Source of the DNA: CAVSMC01 sp963728935
GTDB lineage: Bacteria; Pseudomonadota; Gammaproteobacteria; Burkholderiales; Casimicrobiaceae
Assembly: GCA_963728935.1 (NCBI GenBank)
Contig: CAVSMC010000009.1
Span: 71,928-135,927, forward strand
Direction of reading: 5' to 3'
DNA: 64,000 bases
Shown here: one piece after another, positions 34,729 through 43,498 of the stretch
Layout: every line of letters begins with the position of its first letter
Position numbering within the stretch: the stretch's first letter is position 1
Notes under the pieces: model-generated
The model's database searches: none
Seen by the model: the letters and a program-made list of their open reading frames with translations, nothing else
What the model was told of the DNA's origin: nothing
Program-made: the position numbers and the translations under genes

Positions 34729-35612
34729 AGATCACGATGCCGCTGATCGCGCTGCTGGTCGCCGTGCTGCTGGTCGCATCGCAGGCGCTGTACACGGTCG
34801 ACCAGCGGCAATACGCGATTCGCTTTCAACTGGGCGAATTCGTCGCCGTGCAGTCTTCCGCCGGGCTCTATGCGAAAGTGCCGCTGCTGCAGAACGTCAA
34901 GTTCTACGACCGGCGGATCCTGACGCTCGAAAACGCCGACGCCGATCGCATTACGACGTCGGAGAAGAAGCCGCTGCTGGTCGATTTCGTCGTCCAATGG
35001 CGCATCACGGACGTGAAGCAGTATTACGTGAGCGTCGGCGGCGACGAGGAGCGCGCACGGCTGCGGATCTCGCAGACCGTTCGCGGCAACCTCGCCGAGG
35101 AATTCAACAAGCGCACCGTCCACGAGGCGATCTCGACCGAGCGCGACAAGATCATGGCGGTCACTCGACAGAAGGCCGATGCCGATGCGAAGGCGATCGG
35201 CGTCGAGGTGGTCGACGTGCGCCTGCGCCGGCTCGAGCTGCCGCTGGATGTGCAGGGCCCGGTGTTCGCGCGGATGGAATCGGAACGGCGCCGCGTGGCG
35301 AACGAGCTGCGCTCGCTCGGCCAGGCGGAATCGGAGAAGATTCGAGCCGATGCCGACCGGCAGCGCCAGGTGATCGTCGCCGAAGCCTATCGCGAGGCGC
35401 AGAAGCAGAAGGGCCTCGGAGACGCCAAGGCGTCGGCGATCTATGCGACGGCATACGGCGCGAATCCCGAGTTCTACTCGTTCTATCGCAGCCTCGAGGC
35501 GTACAAGGCGTCGTTCCGCAGCAAGAGCGACGTCATGGTGCTCGATCCGAGCGCCGACTTCTTCCGCTACCTGAAGAGCCAGGGCGGCGGTGCCAAGGCG
35601 CCCGCGAAATAG
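34725..35612 (+). CDS. hflC: FtsH protease modulator HflC
   Basis: 295 residues with an N-terminal helix (MPLIALLVAVLLVASQALYT) and an SPFH domain. Family blocks: VDQRQYAIRFQLGEFV, VPLLQNVKFYDRRILTLEN, VDVRLRRLELPLDVQGPVFA and ERRRVANELRSLGQAESEKI. Partner of HflK; together they restrict FtsH access to membrane substrates. Start overlaps the hflK stop (ATGA). Confidence 0.97.
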   Translation: MKITMPLIALLVAVLLVASQALYTVDQRQYAIRFQLGEFVAVQSSAGLYAKVPLLQNVKFYDRRILTLENADADRITTSEKKPLLVDFVVQWRITDVKQYYVSVGGDEERARLRISQTVRGNLAEEFNKRTVHEAISTERDKIMAVTRQKADADAKAIGVEVVDVRLRRLELPLDVQGPVFARMESERRRVANELRSLGQAESEKIRADADRQRQVIVAEAYREAQKQKGLGDAKASAIYATAYGANPEFYSFYRSLEAYKASFRSKSDVMVLDPSADFFRYLKSQGGGAKAPAK

Positions 35613-35643
35613 CGGCGCGCGCGCCGTCCCGACGCCGACGAGA

Positions 35644-35838
35644 ATGGACGGGGCGGATTCGCTGCTGGCGGCGTTCGCGCTGGTCCTCGTCGTCGAAGGA
35701 TTACTGCCGCTGTTTGCGCCGCGCATCTGGCGCGACAGCTTCCGCAAGCTCACCGAGCTGAGCGACGGCCAGCTGCGCTTCATCGGGCTCGCGTCGATCG
35801 CGATCGGGCTCATCGGCTACGGGTGGATCCGTGCGTAA
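35644..35838 (+). CDS. DUF2065 (YjeT-like) small inner-membrane protein
   Basis: 64 residues from ATG 35644. Two transmembrane helices: SLLAAFALVLVVEGLLPLFA and LRFIGLASIAIGLIGYGWI, joined by a short loop with APRIWRDSFRKLTELSDGQ. This matches the DUF2065 family, which in betaproteobacteria lies between hflC and hisZ. Function unknown. Its end overlaps the hisZ start by 8 nt, so the two are probably coupled. Confidence 0.88.
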   Translation: MDGADSLLAAFALVLVVEGLLPLFAPRIWRDSFRKLTELSDGQLRFIGLASIAIGLIGYGWIRA

Positions 35839-36808
35839 GTGGATGCTGCCCGAGCACATCGACGATGTGCTGCCCGACGAGGCCGAGCGGCTCGAATCGC
35901 TGCGCCGAACGCTGCTCGACCATTTTCGCTCGCACGGCTATCGGCTCGTGCAGCCGCCGCTGGTCGAGCATCTCGATTCGCTGTTGACGGGCACCGGACA
36001 CGACCTCGAGCTGCAGACGTTCAAGGTCGTCGATCCGATGTCGGGGCGGCTGCTCGGCGTGCGCGCCGACATCACGCCGCAAGTCGCGCGCATCGACGCG
36101 CACTTGCTGAACGAGTCGGGAACGACGCGGCTTTGCTACGCCGGCAGCGTGCTGCGCACGGCACCGACCGGCCTTGCGCAGTCGCGCGAGGTGGTACAGG
36201 TCGGCGCCGAGATCTACGGCGAGCACGCCATCAAGGGCGACGAGGAAGCGATCGGCCTTCTGCTTTCGTCGCTCGCGGCGGCCGGTGTACGCGGGCTCCA
36301 TCTCGATCTCGGTCACGTCGGCGTCTATCGGGCCGTCGCGGCCGGCGCGGGCATCAGCGGCAACGGAGAGGACAGCGAGCTCTTCGCGGCGCTGCGCGCG
36401 AAGGACGTGCCGACGGTGAACGAGCTCGCATCGCGATTGCCGTCGGCATGGCGAAGCGCGCTCACCGCGTTGCCGACGCTGAACGGACCCGCCGACGAGG
36501 TGCTTGCCGACGCCCGCCGGAAGTTGCCGGACACGCCCGCGATCGCCAATGCGCTCGCTGCGCTCGACGCGCTCGCGCACGCCGCGCAACGGAAGGTCGA
36601 AGCGCTGCACATCGATCTCGCCGATTTGCGCGGCTATCATTATCAAAACGGCGCGATCTTCTCCGTGTTCGTCGCCGGCGCGGCGAACGCGATCGGCAAC
36701 GGCGGCCGCTACGACGGCATCGGCAAAGCGTTCGGCCGCGCGCGTCCGGCGACCGGGTTCACGCTCGACCTGCGCCAGCTCGCGGCGCACGTCGCGCGGA
36801 TGCCGTGA
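35831..36808 (+). CDS. hisZ: ATP phosphoribosyltransferase regulatory subunit HisZ
   Basis: 325 residues, GTG start. A HisRS-like fold without the synthetase's function: KWMLPEHIDDVLPDEAERLE, VDPMSGRLLGVRADITPQVA, QVGAEIYGEHAIKGDEEAIG and YHYQNGAIFSVFVAGAANAI then GGRYDGIGKAFGR. HisZ forms an octamer with the short form of HisG and gives histidine feedback control of the first step of histidine synthesis. hisG is not in this window; hisZ next to purA is typical for betaproteobacteria. Confidence 0.95.
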   Translation: MRKWMLPEHIDDVLPDEAERLESLRRTLLDHFRSHGYRLVQPPLVEHLDSLLTGTGHDLELQTFKVVDPMSGRLLGVRADITPQVARIDAHLLNESGTTRLCYAGSVLRTAPTGLAQSREVVQVGAEIYGEHAIKGDEEAIGLLLSSLAAAGVRGLHLDLGHVGVYRAVAAGAGISGNGEDSELFAALRAKDVPTVNELASRLPSAWRSALTALPTLNGPADEVLADARRKLPDTPAIANALAALDALAHAAQRKVEALHIDLADLRGYHYQNGAIFSVFVAGAANAIGNGGRYDGIGKAFGRARPATGFTLDLRQLAAHVARMP

Positions 36809-36840
36809 CGCGGCGGCCGGCATAGTCTGAAGGGAGACGC

Positions 36841-38133
36841 ATGGGCAAGAACGTCGTCGTCATCGGCACCCAGTGGGGCGATGAAGGCAAGGGCAAGATC
36901 GTCGACTGGCTGACCGAGCACGCGCGCGGCGTCGTGCGTTTTCAGGGCGGACACAACGCCGGGCACACGCTCGTCATCAACGGCAAGCGAACGGTGCTGC
37001 GGCTCATCCCGTCCGGAATCCTGCGCGAGTCGGTCTCCGTCTACATCGGCAACGGCGTCGTGTTGTCGCCGTCCGCGCTGCTGCAGGAAATCGGCGAGCT
37101 CGAAGGCGCCGGCGTCGAAGTGCGGCAACGGTTGAAGATCTCGCCGGCGTGCCCGCTCGTGCTGCCGTATCACGTCGCGCTCGATCAGGCACGCGAAGGC
37201 GCGATGGGCGAAGCGAAGATCGGCACGACCGGCCGCGGCATCGGCCCCGCCTACGAGGACAAGGTCGCGCGCCGCGCGATCCGCCTGCAGGACCTGTTCT
37301 ATCCGGACCGCTTCAGCGCGAAGCTCGAGTCGCTGCTCGACTATCACAACTTCGTGCTCACGCAATACTTCAAGCGCGAGCCGGTTCCGCTCGCGAAAAC
37401 GCGCGACGAGACGCTCGCGCTCGCGCCGCAGTTGGCGCCGATGGTCGCCGACGTCGCCGCGCTGCTGCAAGTCGCCAGAGCTCGCGGCGAGTCGCTGCTG
37501 TTCGAAGGCGCGCAGGGCGCGCTGCTCGACGTCGACCACGGCACCTATCCGTACGTGACGTCTTCGAACTGTCTCGCCGGCGCCGCCGCTTCCGGCGCCG
37601 GCGTGGGCCCGCAGTTCCTCGACTACGTCATCGGCATCGTCAAGGCGTACTCGACCCGTGTCGGCACCGGACCTTTCCCGACCGAGCTCACCGACGCGAT
37701 CGGCGCAGGACTCGCCAAGCGCGGCAACGAGTTCGGCTCGGTCACCGGACGGCCGCGCCGCTGCGGCTGGCTCGACATTCCCGCGCTCAAGCGTTCGCTG
37801 CAACTCAATGGCGTCGATGGGCTTTGCATCACCAAGCTCGATGTGCTCGACGGCGTCGATGAGATCAAGATCTGCACGTCGTACACGGTGAATGGCGCGC
37901 CGCTGGCCTTGCTGCCGTCCGGCGCCGACGCCGTGGCCGAATGCAAGCCCGTCTACGAGTCGCTGCGCGGCTGGAGCGACAGCACCATCGGCATCAAGGA
38001 CTTCGATGCATTGCCGGCGGCGGCGCGCGCCTACTTGCGCCGCATAGAAGCGTTGACCGGCGTGCCGATCGCGATGGTGTCGACCGGAGCGGACCGCACC
38101 GAAACCATCGTGCTGCAGCACCCATTCCATTGA
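36841..38133 (+). CDS. purA: Adenylosuccinate synthetase
   Basis: 430 residues. NVVVIGTQWGDEGKGKIVDW holds the GTP-binding loop. HNAGHTLVINGKRTVLRLIP, TTGRGIGPAYEDKVARRAIR and EGAQGALLDVDHGTYPYVTS are catalytic and IMP-site blocks, with GRPRRCGWLD near the C-terminal third. It makes adenylosuccinate from IMP and aspartate with GTP. A GAAGGGAG ribosome site is 6 nt upstream. Followed after 22 nt by the phosphoribosyltransferase. Confidence 0.98.
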   Translation: MGKNVVVIGTQWGDEGKGKIVDWLTEHARGVVRFQGGHNAGHTLVINGKRTVLRLIPSGILRESVSVYIGNGVVLSPSALLQEIGELEGAGVEVRQRLKISPACPLVLPYHVALDQAREGAMGEAKIGTTGRGIGPAYEDKVARRAIRLQDLFYPDRFSAKLESLLDYHNFVLTQYFKREPVPLAKTRDETLALAPQLAPMVADVAALLQVARARGESLLFEGAQGALLDVDHGTYPYVTSSNCLAGAAASGAGVGPQFLDYVIGIVKAYSTRVGTGPFPTELTDAIGAGLAKRGNEFGSVTGRPRRCGWLDIPALKRSLQLNGVDGLCITKLDVLDGVDEIKICTSYTVNGAPLALLPSGADAVAECKPVYESLRGWSDSTIGIKDFDALPAAARAYLRRIEALTGVPIAMVSTGADRTETIVLQHPFH

Positions 38134-38155
38134 CGCTGCGAGCGAGGCGCAACCC

Positions 38156-38674
38156 GTGAACGTGCTCAATGTGAGCTGGCAACAGTACAACACGCTCGTC
38201 GAGCGCCTCGCGCTCAACGTGCACGAGTCGGGCTACGCGTTCAACCAGATCATCTGCATCGCGCGCGGCGGCTTGCGCGTCGGCGACGTGCTGTCACGCA
38301 TCTACGAGCTTCCGCTCGCGATCCTGTCGACGCATTCGTATTCGGCGAGCGGCGGCACGATCCGCGGCGAGCTCGTGATCGCCGAGCACATGACGATGAC
38401 CGCGCCGCGGCTCGGCGAGCGCGTTCTGCTCGTCGATGACATGGTCGACTCCGGGCACACGCTCGCCGCCGTGTACGCGGAGCTGCCGAAGCGCTTCCCG
38501 CATATTTCCGCGCTCAAGTCCGCCGTCGTCTGGTGGAAGGCGTGCTCGGTGTTCAAGCCCGACTATCACGTCGCCTATCTCGCCGACAATCCGTGGATCA
38601 ACCAGCCGTTCGAGGTCTACGACAAGCTGCGTCCGGCCAATTTGAAATCGCGGCTCGCCGCCGCCGAAGCGTGA
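38156..38674 (+). CDS. Type I phosphoribosyltransferase
   Basis: 172 residues, GTG start. The PRPP-binding motif is ERVLLVDDMVDSGHTLAAVY, preceded by QIICIARGGLRVGDVLSRIY (the PPi loop region). LADNPWINQPFEVYDKLRPA near the C-terminus resembles xanthine/guanine-type enzymes. It probably salvages a purine base with PRPP. Position after purA supports purine metabolism. The exact base is not decided by sequence alone. Confidence 0.9.
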   Translation: MNVLNVSWQQYNTLVERLALNVHESGYAFNQIICIARGGLRVGDVLSRIYELPLAILSTHSYSASGGTIRGELVIAEHMTMTAPRLGERVLLVDDMVDSGHTLAAVYAELPKRFPHISALKSAVVWWKACSVFKPDYHVAYLADNPWINQPFEVYDKLRPANLKSRLAAAEA

Positions 38675-38821
38675 CCCGGTTGCGATGGGCGCGCGGTCGA
38701 TGCGCTCGTTCGCGCGACGAGCATCGTATTACGACGGCGATGAAATGCTGCCGAAGCGCGGCGAGTGACCGAGCTGCAGGTGAGCTCCGCGGGAGACTTT
38801 GCCGTCGTTCGCGCAGTCGAA

Positions 38822-38908
38822 TGGTGCCCAGGAAAGGACTCGAACCTTCACAGTCTTGCGACCGCTAGGACCTGAACCTAGTGCGTCTACCAATTCCGCC
38901 ACCTGGGC
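38822..38908 (-). tRNA. tRNA-Leu (anticodon CAG)
   Basis: 87 nt on the minus strand with an encoded CCA end (38824-38822). The acceptor arms gcccagg and cctgggc pair exactly. The anticodon stem ctagg/cctag encloses the loop ttcaggt, giving anticodon CAG for CUG codons. A long variable arm (cggtcgcaagactg) is as expected for class II tRNA-Leu. The T arm contains ggttcgagtcc. Confidence 0.97.
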
Positions 38909-38922
38909 GACCGCAACCCAAA

Positions 38923-38951
38923 AGTGTACTTTCGGCGCTATTCCTTGTCAA
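38923..38951 (-). promoter_or_regulatory. Sigma-70 promoter of tRNA-Leu
   Basis: On the minus strand TTGACA (38951-38946) and TACACT (38928-38923) are spaced by exactly 17 nt. The start would fall near 38916, about 8 nt before the mature tRNA. This is the best consensus promoter in the window. Confidence 0.8.
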
Positions 38952-39049
38952 AAAAGACTCCTTACCCGAAAACTGCGCGCAGTCGCTCGAAGCAGCGCGC
39001 CGTGGCGCTCGACGATCGACGCGCAGCCCACGCCGCGGGCGCGACGGCA

Positions 39050-41233
39050 ATGCGACGCGCGCGCGACGGCGACGAGCCCACGATCCCTTCGCGCGCCGAC
39101 ATTCTGCAAACGCTTCGCGACGCGCCGCTGACGCCCGCCGAGCTCGCGCGCGCGCTTCATGTCGGCCGCGACGCGTGCGATGCGCTGTTCGGCCGGATCG
39201 CCGCAATGGAGCGCGACGGCCAGCTGCTCGCGAACCGCAAAGGCGAGCTCCTCGTCGTCGCCAAGCTCGATCTCGCCACCGGTACCGTGCAGGGACACCC
39301 GGACGGCTTCGGCTTCCTCGTGCCCGACGACGGCTCGGCGGATCTGTTCCTCAACCCGCGCGAGATGCACAAGGTGCTGCACGGCGACCGCGCAGCGGTG
39401 CGACAAACCGGTATCGACCGACGCGGCCGGCGCGAAGGCGAGATCGTCGACGTTCTCGAGCGCGCCAATCAAACGGTGGTCGGACGGCTGCACGAAGAGC
39501 GCGGCATCGTATTCGTCGTCGCCGAGAACCGGCGCATCAATCAGGACCTGCTCGTCGCGCCGTCCGATCGCGGCACGGCGAAGAACGGCGATGTCGTCGT
39601 CGTCGAGATCGTCGAGCAGCCGTCGGCGCAGCGAGAAGCGATCGCCAAAGTCGTCGAGGTGCTCGGCGCGTACACCGATCCGGGCATGGAGATCGAGATC
39701 GCGCTTCGCAAGCACGACCTGCCGTTCGAGTTCTCGCTTTCCGCGCGCAAGCAGGCGGCCAAGCTGCCGGCCGACGTGCGCGACGAAGATCGCGACGGAC
39801 GCGTCGATCTCACGTCGCTTCCGCTGGTCACGATCGACGGCGAGACGGCGAAGGACTTCGACGATGCCGTCTACTGCGAGCGCAAGGGCAAAGGCTGGCG
39901 GCTCGTCGTCGCGATCGCCGACGTTTCGCACTACGTGAAGGATGCCGATGCGCTCGATCGCGATGCGCGCGAGCGCGGCACGTCGGTCTATTTTCCGCGT
40001 CGCGTGATCCCGATGCTTCCGGAAGCGCTGTCGAACGAGCTGTGCTCGCTCAAGCCCGACGTCGACCGGCTTTGCATGGTCTGCGACATGGACGTCGGCG
40101 CAACCGGTGCGATCAAGAAGTACCGTTTCTACCGCGCCATCATGCATTCGACGGCACGGCTCACGTATACGCAGGTGTGGCAATGGCTGTCCGATCCGGC
40201 GGGCGTTCCCGCCGAACGGCGCGCGCTGCAGCCGCAGCTCGCGAACCTCCACACCTTGTACAAGGCGCTTGCCGCCGCGCGCGAGAAGCGGGGCGCGATC
40301 GATTTCGACACCGTCGAGATGCAGCTCGAGTTCGACGTGCGAGGCAAGATCGTGCGCGTCGTGCCGCTCGCGCGCAACGACGCGCATCGACTGATCGAGG
40401 AGTGCATGCTCGCCGCGAACGTGTGCACGGCGCAGTTCCTCGCGGAGCACAAGCAGCCGGCGCTCTACCGCGTGCACGAAGGGCCGCCGCCGGACAAGCT
40501 TGCGGCGTTGAAGGAATTTCTCGGCGGCTGCGGCCTCACGCTCGGAGGCGGCGACGATCCGACCGCATCGGACTACGCGCAGCTGCTGCTCAAGATCAAG
40601 GACCGTCCCGACTACGCGCTGCTGCAGACGGTGCTGCTGCGCTCGCTGTCGCAGGCACAGTACCGGCCCGAGAATGTCGGCCACTTCGGCCTTTCGTACG
40701 AGGCGTACGCGCACTTCACCTCGCCGATCCGCCGCTATCCGGACCTTCTCGTGCACCGCGCGATCAAAGCGGTTCTCGATCGTCGCACATACCAGCCGAG
40801 CGCCACGTCGTGGCAGGAGCTCGGCGTGCATTGCTCGCTCACGGAGCGCAGAGCCGACGACGCGTCGCGCGACGTCGAGAGCTGGCTCAAGTGCTATTTC
40901 ATGCAGGACAAGGTCGGTGAAACGTTCGCGGGCACCGTCAGCGGCGTCGCGAGCTTCGGCATTTTCGTCACGCTCGACGGGCTCGGCATCGACGGCCTCG
41001 TGCATATCACGGAGCTCGGTCGCGACTACTTCCTGTTCGATAACGTGCGCCACGCGCTCGTCGGCGAGCGCAGCGGGCGCGTATTTCAACTCGCGAGCCG
41101 CGTGAATGTTGTCGTGGCACGTGTCGACTTGGAGTCTACAAAGATCGATTTCACGCTGGCCAACGACGGCGTGGCTTCCGACGCTTCGCCCGCCCGGGGT
41201 GTCGTGCCGCGCGCCGGCCCCCGGCGCGGATGA
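39050..41233 (+). CDS. rnr: Ribonuclease R
   Basis: About 727 residues. The N-terminal helix-turn-helix begins IPSRADILQTLRDAPLTPAE. Cold-shock domains include GTVQGHPDGFGFLVPDDGSA. The RNB catalytic core has TIDGETAKDFDDAVYCERKG (metal-binding Asp residues) and HFTSPIRRYPDLLVHRAIKA. The S1 domain near the end contains FAGTVSGVASFGIFVTLDGL. It degrades structured RNA 3' to 5'. I chose ATG 39050. Earlier in-frame starts (GTG 38924, 39002) exist, but 38924 falls inside the tRNA-Leu promoter and the added residues are unlike RNase R. The usual lysine-rich tail is reduced to ARGVVPRAGPRRG. Confidence 0.95.
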   Translation: MRRARDGDEPTIPSRADILQTLRDAPLTPAELARALHVGRDACDALFGRIAAMERDGQLLANRKGELLVVAKLDLATGTVQGHPDGFGFLVPDDGSADLFLNPREMHKVLHGDRAAVRQTGIDRRGRREGEIVDVLERANQTVVGRLHEERGIVFVVAENRRINQDLLVAPSDRGTAKNGDVVVVEIVEQPSAQREAIAKVVEVLGAYTDPGMEIEIALRKHDLPFEFSLSARKQAAKLPADVRDEDRDGRVDLTSLPLVTIDGETAKDFDDAVYCERKGKGWRLVVAIADVSHYVKDADALDRDARERGTSVYFPRRVIPMLPEALSNELCSLKPDVDRLCMVCDMDVGATGAIKKYRFYRAIMHSTARLTYTQVWQWLSDPAGVPAERRALQPQLANLHTLYKALAAAREKRGAIDFDTVEMQLEFDVRGKIVRVVPLARNDAHRLIEECMLAANVCTAQFLAEHKQPALYRVHEGPPPDKLAALKEFLGGCGLTLGGGDDPTASDYAQLLLKIKDRPDYALLQTVLLRSLSQAQYRPENVGHFGLSYEAYAHFTSPIRRYPDLLVHRAIKAVLDRRTYQPSATSWQELGVHCSLTERRADDASRDVESWLKCYFMQDKVGETFAGTVSGVASFGIFVTLDGLGIDGLVHITELGRDYFLFDNVRHALVGERSGRVFQLASRVNVVVARVDLESTKIDFTLANDGVASDASPARGVVPRAGPRRG

Positions 41234-41283
41234 CCGCCGGTCGGGCCTTTGTGTGCACTGCAACATCGTTGCGGCCGAAAGCG

Positions 41284-41289
41284 TAAAAT
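41284..41289 (+). promoter_or_regulatory. Candidate -10 for purT
   Basis: TAAAAT, one base from the consensus, 51 nt upstream of the purT start. No matching -35 at normal distance, so low confidence. Confidence 0.3.
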
Positions 41290-41339
41290 AGGCGGCTTGT
41301 CCGTCGCTTGCGGCCCGGTCCGCTCGCCGCACCCCACGC

Positions 41340-42542
41340 ATGTACATCGGAACTCCGCTATCTTCCTCCGCCACCCGAATCATGCTGCTCGGCAGCGGCG
41401 AGCTCGGCAAGGAAGTGATCATTTCGCTGCAACGTCTGGGTGTCGAAACGATCGCCGTCGACCGCTACTCCAATGCGCCGGGGCACCATGTCGCGCATCG
41501 GGCGCACGTCATTGCGATGACCGACGCGGCCGCGTTGCGCCGGCTCATCGATCAGGAGCGGCCGCTGCTCGTCGTCCCCGAGATCGAAGCGATCGCCACC
41601 GACGTCCTGGTCGAAGTCGAGCGCGAACGCATCACGCGCGTCATTCCGACCGCGCGCGCCGTGCAGCTCACGATGAACCGCGAAGGCATTCGCCGTCTCG
41701 CCGCCGAAACGCTCGGACTGCCGACGTCGCCGTATCGTTTCGCCGACACGATCGAGGCGCTGCGCAGCGCCATCGAGAGCAAGGGCGGTATCGGGTATCC
41801 GTGCGTCGTGAAGCCGGTGATGTCGTCTTCGGGCAAGGGACAGACGGTGGCGCGCAGCGCCGTCGACATTCCCGCCGCGTGGCAGTACGCCGAGAGCGCC
41901 GCGCGCGTTCGCGGCAGTCGCGTCATCGTCGAGGGCTTCATCGATTTCGAGTACGAGATCACGCTGCTCACCGTGCGCGCCGCCGACGACAGCGGCGAAA
42001 TCGGCACGCACTTCTGCGCGCCGATCGGCCACAAGCAGCTCAACGGCGACTATGTCGAATCCTGGCAACCGCAGCCGATGTCGGCGGCTGCGCTCGCGCG
42101 CGCGCAGCAGATCGCCGGCAAGGTGACGGACGAGCTGGGCGGCGTCGGGATCTTCGGCGTCGAGCTCTTCGTGCGCGGCGATGCCGTCTGGTTCTCCGAA
42201 GTGAGCCCGCGGCCGCACGACACGGGCATGGTGACGTTGTGCACGCAGGTGCAGAGCGAATTCGATCTTCATGCGCGTGCGATCCTTGGTCTGCCGGTCG
42301 ACGTATCGCTGCGCAATCCCGGCGCGTCGGCCGTGATCTACGGCGGCGTCGACGCGCGCGGCATCAAGTACGATGAAATTGCGCACGCGCTTGCCGTACC
42401 GCAATCCGACCTGCGGCTGTTCGGCAAGCCCGAGGCGTACAAAAAGCGCCGGATGGGCGTCGCGCTTGCGACCGCCGCCGACATCGACACGGCACGCGCG
42501 CGTGCCGTCGAATGCGCGCGGCGAGTGAAGCCGCACACCTGA
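41340..42542 (+). CDS. purT: Formate-dependent phosphoribosylglycinamide formyltransferase
   Basis: 400 residues, ATP-grasp fold. RIMLLGSGELGKEVIISLQR is the N-terminal preATP domain and VVKPVMSSSGKGQTVARSAV the ATP-grasp loop. FCAPIGHKQLNGDYVESWQP and WFSEVSPRPHDTGMVTL are PurT-specific. It makes formyl-GAR from GAR, formate and ATP, the folate-free route in purine synthesis. It stands alone between rnr and serB; the sequence between rnr and its start is about 100 nt. Confidence 0.97.
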   Translation: MYIGTPLSSSATRIMLLGSGELGKEVIISLQRLGVETIAVDRYSNAPGHHVAHRAHVIAMTDAAALRRLIDQERPLLVVPEIEAIATDVLVEVERERITRVIPTARAVQLTMNREGIRRLAAETLGLPTSPYRFADTIEALRSAIESKGGIGYPCVVKPVMSSSGKGQTVARSAVDIPAAWQYAESAARVRGSRVIVEGFIDFEYEITLLTVRAADDSGEIGTHFCAPIGHKQLNGDYVESWQPQPMSAAALARAQQIAGKVTDELGGVGIFGVELFVRGDAVWFSEVSPRPHDTGMVTLCTQVQSEFDLHARAILGLPVDVSLRNPGASAVIYGGVDARGIKYDEIAHALAVPQSDLRLFGKPEAYKKRRMGVALATAADIDTARARAVECARRVKPHT

Positions 42543-42561
42543 ATTCGATCGCTCCATCGCC

Positions 42562-43404
42562 GTGACCGACCTCGTGCTGCAGGCTCCGGTGATTGGCACG
42601 GCGGAGCTCAAGGCGATCGTCGCGCTCGCCGGCGCTCGCGGACTGTTCGAGCTCGACGGGGGTGCCGAGCAGGCGTACCGGCTGCCGCGGATCCAGTCGC
42701 GCTCGGGTGTCGCCGAATTCTGCGCGGCCGCCGCGCTCGACTACGCGTTCGTTCCCGGAGACTGGACGCGAGAGCGCGTGCGCGTCGTCGCGCTGGACAT
42801 GGATTCGACGCTGATCACGATCGAGTGCATCGATGAAATCGCCGACTTCCTCGGCATCAAGCCGCAGGTCGCCGAGATCACGGCGCGGGCGATGCGCGGC
42901 GAGATCGACTTCCGTGAAAGCCTCGTTCGCCGCGTCGCGCTGCTGGCGGGTCTCCCGGCGAGCGCGCTCGATCGCATCTATAGCGAGCGACTTCGCCTCT
43001 CGCCCGGCGCCGAACGCATGCTCGGCGGCTTCAAGACGGCGGGCGCGCGGACGATGCTCGTCTCGAGCGGGTTCACCTTCTTCAGCGACCGACTGCGTCC
43101 GTGGCTCGACTTCGACGAATCGGTCGCCAACGTTCTCGAGATCGTCGACGGCACGTTGACGGGCCGCATCGCGGGCGCGATCGTCGACGAGCACGTGAAG
43201 GCACAACGAGTCGCGGCAATGCGCGCGCGCTATGCGGGTAACGACGGCCTCGTCGTTGCGGTCGGCGACGGCGCAAACGACTTACCGATGCTCGAGCAGG
43301 CGGATCTGTCGGTCGCGTACCGCGCGAAGCCGATCGTCCGCGCGCACGCGAGTTGCGCGGTGAACTACTGCGGGCTCGACGCGGTGCTCAATCTGTTCGC
43401 GTGA
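42562..43404 (+). CDS. serB: Phosphoserine phosphatase
   Basis: 280 residues, GTG start, HAD superfamily. VVALDMDSTLITIECIDEIA has the DxDxT nucleophile motif. TMLVSSGFTFFSDRLRPWLD is motif II. HVKAQRVAAMRARY (with the Lys) and VVAVGDGANDLPMLEQADLS are motifs III and IV. An N-terminal region of 70 residues resembles the ACT-like part of SerB. It removes phosphate from phosphoserine, the last step of serine synthesis, which also feeds CysE further along the window. Confidence 0.96.
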   Translation: MTDLVLQAPVIGTAELKAIVALAGARGLFELDGGAEQAYRLPRIQSRSGVAEFCAAAALDYAFVPGDWTRERVRVVALDMDSTLITIECIDEIADFLGIKPQVAEITARAMRGEIDFRESLVRRVALLAGLPASALDRIYSERLRLSPGAERMLGGFKTAGARTMLVSSGFTFFSDRLRPWLDFDESVANVLEIVDGTLTGRIAGAIVDEHVKAQRVAAMRARYAGNDGLVVAVGDGANDLPMLEQADLSVAYRAKPIVRAHASCAVNYCGLDAVLNLFA

Positions 43405-43483
43405 GAAATTAGGGTCAGACTCGACTTTTCGGAAATTAGGGTCAGACTCGACTTTTCGAAAAGTCGAGTCTGACCCTAATTTC
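43405..43483. repeat. Tripartite 26-nt repeat: two direct copies and one inverted copy
   Basis: The 26-nt unit at 43405-43430 (containing attagggtcagactcgactt) is repeated exactly at 43432-43457, and its exact reverse complement occupies 43458-43483. The last two make a perfect 52-bp palindrome. It sits directly after serB and before the convergent MAPEG gene, and can serve as a bidirectional terminator. The core gggtcagactcgactt is familiar from repeat families in many proteobacterial genomes, often associated with REP-type transposases. Confidence 0.9.
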
Positions 43484-43498
43484 GGCGGCCGCGATTTC

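Noticed and set aside
36709..38217. 502-codon minus-strand open frame opposite purA
   Set aside because: Antisense shadow of purA; no domain or ribosome site.
38948..41422. 824-codon open frame on the minus strand opposite rnr and the purT start
   Set aside because: It mirrors rnr codon for codon, is rich in Arg, Asp and His as expected for antisense of GC-rich genes, and has no recognisable domain. rnr itself is unmistakable.
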